Assembly: GCF_038958875.1 (NCBI RefSeq)
Contig: NZ_CP152407.1
Span: 4,037,501 to 4,101,500, forward strand
DNA length: 64,000 nt
From: Acidovorax sp. FHTAMBA
GTDB taxonomy: Bacteria > Pseudomonadota > Gammaproteobacteria > Burkholderiales > Burkholderiaceae_C
Reading direction: 5' to 3'
The translations under genes were made by a program, and so were the position numbers. The notes below the pieces were generated by a model. The model was not told the origin of the DNA. It saw nothing but the letters and a program-made list of their open reading frames with translations, and did no database searches. Positions 35,127 through 42,458 of this stretch are shown here, one piece after another (position 1 is the first letter of the stretch; each line of letters opens with the position of its first letter).

Positions 35127-36728
35127 TCAGTGGCGGAAATGCCGCACACCGCTGAAGACCATGGCCACGCCACGCTCGTTGGCGGCGTCGATCACTTCGT
35201 TGTCGCGCATCGAGCCACCGGGTTGGATCACGCAGGTAGCGCCCGCATCGACCACCACGTCCAGGCCGTCGCGGAAGGGGAAGAACGCGTCGCTCGCCAC
35301 GACCGTGCCTTGCAAGGTCAGGCCTGCGTGGCCTGCCTTGATGCTGGCGATGCGGGCCGAATCCAGGCGGCTCATCTGCCCCGCGCCCACGCCCATGGTC
35401 ATGCCGCCCTTGCAGAAGACGATGGCATTGCTCTTCACGTACTTTGCGACCTTCCAGGCGAACAGCAGGTCTTCCATTTCTTCCAGCGTGGGCTGCTTCT
35501 GGGTCACGACTTTCAGGTCGATGAGAGACAGCTCGTGGTTGTCAGCGGTCTGAAGCAGCAGGCCCGAGCCGATGCGCTTGGCGTCCATGGCGTTGCGGCC
35601 GCGTTCCCAGTCCGTCTTGCCGCCATGCGCGGGCAAGGCAATTTTGAGCAGGCGCACATTGGCCTTGGCCTTGAAGATCTCCAGCGCCTCGGCCGTGAAG
35701 TCGGGGGCCATCAGCACCTCGACAAACTGTTTGCTCACCTGGGCCGCAGCCTGGCCGTCCACCACGCGGTTGAACGCGATGATGCCGCCGAAGGCGCTGG
35801 TGGGGTCGGTCTGGAAGGCCTTGCTGTAGGCGCTCAAGGCGTCCAGGCCCACGGCCACGCCACAGGGGTTGGCGTGCTTGACGATCACGCAGGCAGCGGC
35901 GTCAAAGCTCTTCACGCATTCCCACGCCGCATCAGCGTCGGCGATGTTGTTGTAGCTCAGTTCCTTGCCCTGCAGCTGCACACCGGTGACCAGCGAGCCG
36001 GGCGCGGGGTAGAGGTCGCGGTACAGCGCGGCCTGCTGGTGGCTGTTCTCGCCGTAGCGCAGGTCTTGCACCTTGGTGAAGATGCCATTGCTCTGGCCGG
36101 GGAACTGGGTGCGCGTGGGCACGTAGGTTTCCGACAGCTTTTCTTCTTCGAACGTGACGGAGGAGAGGTAGTCGCTAATGGCGCCGTCGTACTGCGCGAT
36201 GCGGTTGAATGCGGCCACCGACAGCGCAAAGCGCAGCTTGTCGGACAGCTTGCCGCCCGCTTTCAATTCAGCCAGCACGGCCTCGTACTGGTCGGCCGAG
36301 GTGATCACGCCCACGTCCTTCCAGTTCTTCGCGGCGCTGCGCACCATGGCGGGGCCGCCGATGTCGATGTTCTCGATGGCGTCGGCCAGCGTGCAACCGG
36401 CCTTGGCCACGGTGGCTTCAAAGGGGTAGAGGTTGACCACCAGCAGGTCGATGGTGTCGATGCCGTGTTCCTTCAACGCCGCCATGTGTTCGGGCAGCTC
36501 ACGGCGCGCCAGCAGGCCGCCGTGCACCTTGGGGTGCAGTGTCTTCACGCGGCCGTCGAGCATCTCGGGGAACTGGGTGACCTCGGCCACTTCGGTCACG
36601 GGCAGGCCCTTGTCGGCCAGCAGCTTGGCGGTGCCGCCGGTGGACAGGAGCTTGACGCCCAGCGCATGCAGCGCTTGGGCGAATTCGACGATGCCGGTCT
36701 TATCGGAGACGGAGAGGAGTGCGTTCAT
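35127..36728 (-). CDS. purH: Bifunctional AICAR transformylase/IMP cyclohydrolase
   Basis: A 533-residue enzyme for the last two steps of IMP synthesis. The MGS-like cyclohydrolase domain starts with ALLSVSDKTGIVEFAQAL and includes the phosphate loop LLSTGGTAKLL. The transformylase domain begins about residue 200, with LRYGENSHQQAALY, CVIVKHANPCGVAVG and SNAIVFCKGGMTMGVGAGQM. The end GVRHFRH is typical. It lies downstream of dusB-fis, separated by about 100 bases that include a palindromic repeat. Confidence 0.96.
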   Translation of the reverse strand: MNALLSVSDKTGIVEFAQALHALGVKLLSTGGTAKLLADKGLPVTEVAEVTQFPEMLDGRVKTLHPKVHGGLLARRELPEHMAALKEHGIDTIDLLVVNLYPFEATVAKAGCTLADAIENIDIGGPAMVRSAAKNWKDVGVITSADQYEAVLAELKAGGKLSDKLRFALSVAAFNRIAQYDGAISDYLSSVTFEEEKLSETYVPTRTQFPGQSNGIFTKVQDLRYGENSHQQAALYRDLYPAPGSLVTGVQLQGKELSYNNIADADAAWECVKSFDAAACVIVKHANPCGVAVGLDALSAYSKAFQTDPTSAFGGIIAFNRVVDGQAAAQVSKQFVEVLMAPDFTAEALEIFKAKANVRLLKIALPAHGGKTDWERGRNAMDAKRIGSGLLLQTADNHELSLIDLKVVTQKQPTLEEMEDLLFAWKVAKYVKSNAIVFCKGGMTMGVGAGQMSRLDSARIASIKAGHAGLTLQGTVVASDAFFPFRDGLDVVVDAGATCVIQPGGSMRDNEVIDAANERGVAMVFSGVRHFRH

Positions 36729-36755
36729 GGCAATGGTGGTGCGGAGGTTTTGAAT

Positions 36756-36808
36756 AAAAACAGGCCCCAGCGCTTATCCATCAAGCGCTAGCAGCTATAA
36801 ATTTAATA
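36756..36808 (-). repeat. Comamonadaceae-type intergenic palindromic repeat, copy F
   Basis: On the minus strand it reads TATAGCTGCTAGCGCTTGAT, then GGATAAGCGCTGGGGCCTG. It lies 18 bases after the fis stop codon and before the purH start, in the direction of both genes. Confidence 0.82.
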
Positions 36809-36826
36809 GTATTGAGCCCGCGGATG

Positions 36827-37060
36827 CTAGAGCAGCTTGTGCTCGACCAGCTTCTTGCGCAGGGTGTTGCGGTTCAGTCCCAGCCATTCGGCGGCACGCG
36901 ACTGGTTGTTTTCGGCCTGCTGCATCACGACTTCCAGCAGCGGCCTTTCGACCACCCGCACCAGCATGTCGTACATGCCATCGGGCGTCTCGCCGCCCAG
37001 GTCGCGAAAGTAGCCCTGCAGGCTCTCGCGCACGCATTCTTCTATGTGTTTCTTGCTCAT
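36827..37060 (-). CDS. fis: Fis family DNA-binding protein
   Basis: A 77-residue nucleoid protein and growth-phase regulator. The C-terminal helix-turn-helix is NQSRAAEWLGLNRNTLRKKL. The N-terminal part (MSKKHIEECVRESLQGYFRD) replaces the longer E. coli beta-hairpin arm, as usual in beta-proteobacteria. The ATG overlaps the dusB stop by four bases (ATGA), the same gene order as dusB-fis in E. coli. Other readings in this frame that run into dusB are artefacts. Confidence 0.92.
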   Translation of the reverse strand: MSKKHIEECVRESLQGYFRDLGGETPDGMYDMLVRVVERPLLEVVMQQAENNQSRAAEWLGLNRNTLRKKLVEHKLL

Positions 37061-38103
37061 GCAGCCAATCCCTCTTGTTCTTCTGTGTCGGCATCCACGT
37101 CGGCGGCGGCGGGCAGCCGGTCCATCTGTTGCCCGAGGGCGTCCAGGTAATCGGCCACGGCCTGCCACTGCGTGGTGCAGTCGTCGATCGTATTGATGTG
37201 TGCCCGCAAGGCCTCGCCGCCCGGCAGCGCGCGCAGGTACCAGGCAATGTGCTTGCGCGCACTGCGCACGCCGGTCAGCTCGCCATACAGGCTGTAGTGG
37301 TCTTGCAGGTGGTCCAGCAGCAGGCGCCGCACCTCGGCCACCAGCGGTGGTGCCAGGTGTTCGCCCGTGGCCAGAAAGTGGCCGATCTCGCGGAAGATCC
37401 ACGGCCGGCCCTGGGCAGCGCGGCCGATCATGATCGCGTCGGCGCCGGTGGCGGCCAGTACATCGCGCGCCTTCTCGGGCGAGGTGATGTCGCCGTTGGC
37501 CACCACGGGCACTTTCACCGCCGCCTTGACGGCTGCGATGGTGTCGTACTCCGCATGGCCCTTGTAGCCCTGCTCGCGCGTACGGCCGTGCACGGTCAGC
37601 ATCTGGATGCCCACGGCCTCGAAGTGCCGCGCGAGCTGCACCGCGTTCTTGTGCTCCTGGCACCAGCCGGTGCGCATCTTCAGTGTGACGGGCACATTGA
37701 AACGCGCGCAGGCCTCGACCACCGCTGCAGCAATCTCCACCGCCAGCGCCTCGTTCTGCATCAGGGCGGAGCCCGCCCATTTGTTGCACACCTTCTTGGC
37801 CGGGCAGCCCATGTTGATGTCGATGATCTGCGCGCCGCGTTCCACGTTGTAGACCGCAGCCTCGGCCATCATCGGCGCATCGGTGCCGGCGATCTGCACG
37901 GCGATGGGCCCCGGCTCCCCTTCATGGTTGGCCCGGCGCGAGGTCTTGAGGCTGTTCCACAAATCCTTGCGCGAGGTCACCATCTCGCTCACCGCGTAGC
38001 CCGCGCCCAGCGCCTTGCACAGCTGGCGAAACGGCCGGTCGGTGACGCCCGCCATCGGGGCAACGAACAGGCGGTTCGCCAAAGGAATGTGGCCGATGTG
38101 CAT
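37057..38103 (-). CDS. dusB: tRNA-dihydrouridine synthase B
   Basis: A 348-residue FMN enzyme that reduces uridine to dihydrouridine in tRNA. The N-terminus has LFVAPMAGVTDRPFRQL, and the catalytic cysteine is in DINMGCPAKKVCNKWAGSAL. VNGDI-like VANGDITSPEKA and MIGRAAQGRPWIFRE bind the cofactor. It leads the dusB-fis operon, overlapping fis by four bases. ATTTCA-GCAGT-TGAAAT, an inverted repeat at about 38168-38184, lies upstream and may be a regulatory or promoter site. Confidence 0.94.
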   Translation of the reverse strand: MHIGHIPLANRLFVAPMAGVTDRPFRQLCKALGAGYAVSEMVTSRKDLWNSLKTSRRANHEGEPGPIAVQIAGTDAPMMAEAAVYNVERGAQIIDINMGCPAKKVCNKWAGSALMQNEALAVEIAAAVVEACARFNVPVTLKMRTGWCQEHKNAVQLARHFEAVGIQMLTVHGRTREQGYKGHAEYDTIAAVKAAVKVPVVANGDITSPEKARDVLAATGADAIMIGRAAQGRPWIFREIGHFLATGEHLAPPLVAEVRRLLLDHLQDHYSLYGELTGVRSARKHIAWYLRALPGGEALRAHINTIDDCTTQWQAVADYLDALGQQMDRLPAAADVDADTEEQEGLAA

Positions 38104-38253
38104 GGGCGGGGTGAAAGGCGGGCGCAGCAGATGCTGAAAAAGGAGGCAGGATTGTACCTGCTCAAAATTTCAGCAGTTGAAATGATCTGCGCGCGTGCTG
38201 CAGGGGCTGCCCGCCCTGTCAGCCACCCTCAACGGCCAGTTTTTAACCCGGTG

Positions 38254-38841
38254 TCAGCGGGACGCAATGTCGGTCGCCGCCACTACAGGTGGCGTCGCGC
38301 CGCGCTGTGCGAAATGCCACCAGGCATCTTGCAGGTTGCGGAAATCGTGGCGCGCCATCAGTGTGGAAAGCCACTGGCGGTTGTACTGCACGTCGGGAGA
38401 GAAACCCTTGGCGCCCGGTTGGGCACCGGCCAGCGAAACGCCTGCCGGCGTGCCCATGTCCACATCATGACCATCGGCCAGAGGGCCACGCACCACTTTG
38501 CTGGCTTTCATGCCGTCCACGACGCGTACCTGTACCACCCAGGCTCCGCTGACCGCGTTGCACATGGCAGTCAGGGCCATGCCTTGCTGCTGCAACTCGT
38601 GGCCGATACGGCGCAATGCGGCGTCCGTGGTCGGGGTGCTCTGGCAGGGCGCCGAGTCCAGGCCGCGCACTGGCTGGCCCAACCCGGGAACCGTGTCGGT
38701 CGACGCAGCCGCCTGCACGCCGCTCAGACTTGCCGCCAACAATGCAACCACAGCGGCGCTGCAGCGTGCAGCGCGGGCAACCCGTGTACGGTGGGTGTGG
38801 AGTGTCTGCAGATTCGAACGGAGCTGGGTCTGTGATGGCAT
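38254..38841 (-). CDS. Exported protein resembling a degenerate M15 D-Ala-D-Ala dipeptidase
   Basis: A 195-residue secreted protein. The ATG at 38841 follows GGGAGG. A signal peptide of about 45 residues has a basic start (HTHRTRVARAARC), a hydrophobic core (SAAVVALLAASLSGVQA) and a likely Ala-x-Ala cleavage site. The C-terminal half resembles VanX/DdpX peptidases: DGHDVDMGTP, then NRQWLSTLMARHDFRNLQDA ending in WWHF. However, the catalytic glutamate of EWWH is alanine, and the SxHxxGxAxD zinc site is not recognisable. It may be inactive or a binding protein. The family link is my reading of short motifs. Confidence 0.6.
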   Translation of the reverse strand: MPSQTQLRSNLQTLHTHRTRVARAARCSAAVVALLAASLSGVQAAASTDTVPGLGQPVRGLDSAPCQSTPTTDAALRRIGHELQQQGMALTAMCNAVSGAWVVQVRVVDGMKASKVVRGPLADGHDVDMGTPAGVSLAGAQPGAKGFSPDVQYNRQWLSTLMARHDFRNLQDAWWHFAQRGATPPVVAATDIASR

Positions 38842-38990
38842 GGGGCCTCCCGTGGTTTGCGTTCAGGGGTCTTGTTGCTCCACGATACAAATGCGGGCTG
38901 CAGGCGCCCATGCGTGCATTGCGCACACCGATGTAGGACAGCTCCCTGAGCGGCCACAGCACAAGCCGGGCGGCCCTACACTCGCCGCCT

Positions 38991-39527
38991 ATGGAAATCT
39001 GGATGCACCAGCTGCTGGAATGGCTCGCCCTGCCCCAATTCGGCCTGGGCACGGTCTTTATCGTGTCGTTTGTCTCGGCCACGCTGTTGCCAGTGGGCTC
39101 GGAGGCTGCGGTGTTTGGCCTGATCAAGCTCAACCCCGACCTTTTCTGGCCCGCCATTGGTGTTGCCACTCTGGGCAACACCCTGGGCGGCGGCGTGAGC
39201 TGGTGGATGGGCCTGGGTGCGCACCGCGCCTGGGATGCGGCACGGCGACACCGCCGTTTGAACCACCCCACCGGCACTGATGCAAAACCGGCGCGCGAGC
39301 TCAGCCGCACCGAGCGCCGCGCGCGCGTCTGGCTGCGCAAATGGGGGGCCAAGACCTGCCTGCTGAGCTGGCTGCCCGTGGTGGGCGACCCGCTGTGCGC
39401 CGTGGCAGGCTGGCTGCATCTGCCGTTTTGGCCCTGCCTGGCCTACATGGCGGTGGGCAAGTTCTTTCGCTACCTCGTCATGACCACCGTGCTGCTGCAC
39501 TTCATGCCGGGGCAACTGGCGATGTAG
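38991..39527 (+). CDS. YqaA family membrane protein (VTT/DedA-like)
   Basis: A 178-residue inner-membrane protein with about four hydrophobic segments. FVSATLLPVGSEAAVFGLI, GVATLGNTLGGGVSWWMG and the C-terminal VVGDPLCAVAGWLHLPFWPC match YqaA/SNARE-associated (VTT domain) proteins. Such proteins are linked to lipid flipping or membrane homeostasis; no substrate is known for this one. A basic loop of about 40 residues interrupts the middle. Its last 26 bases overlap the end of the converging kinase gene. Confidence 0.85.
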   Translation: MEIWMHQLLEWLALPQFGLGTVFIVSFVSATLLPVGSEAAVFGLIKLNPDLFWPAIGVATLGNTLGGGVSWWMGLGAHRAWDAARRHRRLNHPTGTDAKPARELSRTERRARVWLRKWGAKTCLLSWLPVVGDPLCAVAGWLHLPFWPCLAYMAVGKFFRYLVMTTVLLHFMPGQLAM

Positions 39528-41154
39528 CCGACATGCTGCCATCGGCGCACGGCAGCAGCACATTCCAGTTCACCGGCCGGGTGGTGTCCACATGCACCGT
39601 CAGCGCCTCTTCGGCGGGCAAGAGCGGCTGGGCCGCAGCCCATTGCGACTCCAGCACCTGCACCGAGGCTTCCGATGCATCGCCACCCGCCAGCTGGCGG
39701 CTGCGCACCCGCTCGCGCAGCACCGCCAGGGGCGCCTCGAACGACAGGATGCGGCATGGCACCTGCGCCTGCGCCGCCAGTGCCATGAAGCGCTGGCGCA
39801 TGGCGGGGTTCAGGAACGTGGCGTCCACCAGCACGGTGAAGCCCGCCTCCAGGGCACGACGGGCTGCCTGCGCCAGGGCTTCGTGGGTGCGCTCTGAGGC
39901 CTCGGCCGTGTAGATGCCGCCCGGCACGGCCGCGCTCGATGCCTGCGGCGCCAGGCCAAACAGCCGCTTGCGTTCCACATCGGCGCGCACGCGCACCACA
40001 CCGCGCTCGGCGATCAGCGCTTGCGACTGCGTGCTCTTGCCCGCGCCGGAGAACCCGTGCGCCAGCCACAGTTCGACCGCCCGGGGCGCGGTGAAGCGCA
40101 GCGCCAGCGCCAGATAGCGCTGCAGCTCCCGCAGGCTGGCCGCGTGCGCGTCGCCACCCACCGCGCCCTTCACCCCGCTCTCCACCTGCGTGAGCCGCAT
40201 GCCCGCCACGCGGGCGCGCACCAGGGCCCGGTACACGCGGTAGTACGGCAACACCTGCAGGCCCGCGTAGTCGCCGGTGTGCTCCAGCCAGGCGTTCAGA
40301 AAGCGCCAGGCCAGGTCGGCGCGTCCGCGGGCTTCCAGGTCCATGGCCAGAAAGGCGATGTCAGCCACGCAATCGATCCAGCGCAGCGCCGGGTTGAACT
40401 CGATCGCGTCGAAGAGCTGCGGCTGTCCATCGATCAGCACCAGATTGGCCAAATGCAGGTCGCCGTGGCATTCGCGCACGCGCCCGGACTGCAGGCGCTG
40501 CGCAAACACCGGCCCCAGCGCGGTGCCTTGCGCGCCACACCACTGCGCCAGCTGCTGCAGCCCGGGGCCCCTGTCGGGCGCCCATTGCGCCACCAGCGGC
40601 TGCAGCGCCGCCAGGCAATCCTGCACCGGCGCCACCACGGCCTGCGCCGTGCCCCAGCCCTGACCGGCAGTGGCCACCGCCGCGCCGGCATGGAACTGCG
40701 CGACCTGCTGCGCCAGGGCGTCGATGTGGCCGGGCAGCAGGCGCTGCTGCTCCAGCAGGTGGCTCAGCAGCGCCTCCTGCGCAAAGCGGCGCATGCGCAC
40801 GGCGGGCTCCGCGTCGGCCGGGGCCATTTCGGCGGGCTGCAACTGTAGACAGCCCGCCTGGCCGCTCAGCGCCACCAGCCCCAGGTACAGCGCCGGCGCG
40901 GTGCGGCGGTTGATGCGCAGCTCTTCCTCGCAGGCGGCGCGCCGCAACGCGGGGGTGCTGAAGTCCAGGAAATCCAGCTTCAGCGGCTTCTTGAACTTGT
41001 AGACAAAGTCACCCGCCAGCAGCAGCCAGGAGATATGGGTTTCGATCCACTCGACAGCGCCGACCGGATGGTCAAAGGCCTCGGGGCTGCGCTGCAACTG
41101 GCGCAGGCGCTGCTCGGCGGCGGCATAGGCTTCAACCAGGGATTCAGGGGCCAT
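39502..41154 (-). CDS. APH-like phosphotransferase fused to P-loop kinase
   Basis: A 550-residue two-domain protein. The N-terminal 340 residues are aminoglycoside-phosphotransferase-like, with FVYKFKKPLKLDFLDFSTP near 50, HGDLHLANLVLIDG near 225 and FDAIEFNPALRWID as the metal-binding segment. The C-terminal 180 residues are an AAA_33-type kinase with Walker A GFSGAGKST near 370 and TVLVDATFLNPAMR as the lid-side motif. This fusion is recurrent in proteobacteria, but its substrate is unknown. The stop lies inside the 3' end of yqaA, and the start is 14 bases from the efflux adaptor gene, which ends at 41169 and is transcribed first. Confidence 0.8.
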   Translation of the reverse strand: MAPESLVEAYAAAEQRLRQLQRSPEAFDHPVGAVEWIETHISWLLLAGDFVYKFKKPLKLDFLDFSTPALRRAACEEELRINRRTAPALYLGLVALSGQAGCLQLQPAEMAPADAEPAVRMRRFAQEALLSHLLEQQRLLPGHIDALAQQVAQFHAGAAVATAGQGWGTAQAVVAPVQDCLAALQPLVAQWAPDRGPGLQQLAQWCGAQGTALGPVFAQRLQSGRVRECHGDLHLANLVLIDGQPQLFDAIEFNPALRWIDCVADIAFLAMDLEARGRADLAWRFLNAWLEHTGDYAGLQVLPYYRVYRALVRARVAGMRLTQVESGVKGAVGGDAHAASLRELQRYLALALRFTAPRAVELWLAHGFSGAGKSTQSQALIAERGVVRVRADVERKRLFGLAPQASSAAVPGGIYTAEASERTHEALAQAARRALEAGFTVLVDATFLNPAMRQRFMALAAQAQVPCRILSFEAPLAVLRERVRSRQLAGGDASEASVQVLESQWAAAQPLLPAEEALTVHVDTTRPVNWNVLLPCADGSMSATSPVAPA

Positions 41155-41168
41155 GGGCCAACACTCCG

Positions 41169-42419
41169 TCAGGGGGTGCGCACCTTGACCCGGGCACCGT
41201 CGGTCAGCGCAGCGGGCGGGTACACCACCACCTGCGCGCCCGCTTGCAGCCCCTCTTTCACCCAGGCGTGGGTGCTACCACGCGCCTCCAGCACCACCGG
41301 CGTGCGCCGTGCCCGGCCACCCTCGACCACAAACACGGCCATGCGCGGCGCGGCAGCTTCCGCCATGGGGGCCGATGCGGCGCCGTCGCTGACAGGCAGC
41401 GGGAACAGCGCGCTCACCGACACCAGCGTGGCGTCCGGCGCCTCGCGGGTGAGCACACGCGCCACCACGCGGTAGCCGTCGCCCAGTGCGGCCCACTGCG
41501 CGGGCGGGCTGGTCAGGTCAATCAGCACGTTGACCCGCTGCTCTTCCACGCCCAACGCCGACACCTTGGTGAACGCGACCGGCTCCACGCTGCGCACGCG
41601 CCCCTGCAGCACGCCCGGCCCACCCCAGCGCTCGATGCGCACGGGGCTGCCCGGGCGCACCTGCAGCGCATCGGTGGACAGCAGCGGCGCCACCACTTCA
41701 AGCTGCGCGGTGTCGCCCACCTCCACCAGCACGGTGCCCAGCGCCACCACACTTTCGCTGACCTGCGCCACGCGCAGCACACGGCCGGTGACGGGGGCCA
41801 GCACCTCGAAGGCCTTGCCAGCGGGTGCGCTGCCGGGGCGCTGCACCACGTCGAGCGCAGCGCGGGCCTGGGCCAGATCGGCGCGGGCCACCTGCTGGTC
41901 CTGCACCGCGGCGTCGGTGTCTTTTTCGGCCGCCTGCAAGGCCAGGCGCTCGGCATCAAGCCGCGTGGGGGACACAAAGCCCTGCCGGGCCAGCTGTTCG
42001 CTGCGCTGCAGGTCGTTGCGCGCCTGGGCCTGCGCCACCCGGCTGCGCTCGATGCGCACGGAGGCGCGCTGCACATTGGCCTGGGCGGCCGTGACGCGGG
42101 CCTGCTGCTCGCGCAGGCTGCGCTCATCCAGCAGGGCCGGCATGGCGGGGGTGATGCGCGCCACCACGTCGCCCGCCTGCACCGCATCGCCCTCGCGCAG
42201 CGCAATGCGCGCCAGCCGCCCGGCCAGGGGGGCCGAGATGCTGTAGCGGTCGCGCAGGCGGGTCTTCGCGTCTTCATCGATGCCCGCCTCGAAGCGCCCC
42301 TGCACCACGCCAGCCGCCTCCACCGGCAGCGGCCGGGGCGCAAACGCCCACACCAGCAGTGCACCCAGCACCACCAGCGCACCCCCAGCCAGCATCAACG
42401 TTTTCTTTTGCATTGCCAT
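41169..42419 (-). CDS. HlyD/MFP family periplasmic adaptor of an efflux ABC system
   Basis: A 416-residue adaptor with an N-terminal membrane anchor (LMLAGGALVVLGALLVWAF). It is followed by a lipoyl-like half, a long coiled hairpin of about residues 90-190 (Arg/Gln/Ala-rich), the second lipoyl half FEVLAPVTGRVLRV, and beta-barrel domains. It would bridge the inner-membrane ABC proteins encoded upstream to an outer-membrane channel. It lies 39 bases after the permease gene in the same operon. The start could also be the ATG six bases downstream. Confidence 0.87.
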   Translation of the reverse strand: MAMQKKTLMLAGGALVVLGALLVWAFAPRPLPVEAAGVVQGRFEAGIDEDAKTRLRDRYSISAPLAGRLARIALREGDAVQAGDVVARITPAMPALLDERSLREQQARVTAAQANVQRASVRIERSRVAQAQARNDLQRSEQLARQGFVSPTRLDAERLALQAAEKDTDAAVQDQQVARADLAQARAALDVVQRPGSAPAGKAFEVLAPVTGRVLRVAQVSESVVALGTVLVEVGDTAQLEVVAPLLSTDALQVRPGSPVRIERWGGPGVLQGRVRSVEPVAFTKVSALGVEEQRVNVLIDLTSPPAQWAALGDGYRVVARVLTREAPDATLVSVSALFPLPVSDGAASAPMAEAAAPRMAVFVVEGGRARRTPVVLEARGSTHAWVKEGLQAGAQVVVYPPAALTDGARVKVRTP

Positions 42420-42458
42420 ATCCCTGTTGCTTGCATTGTTCGCCTTGTTCGCCGCCGC

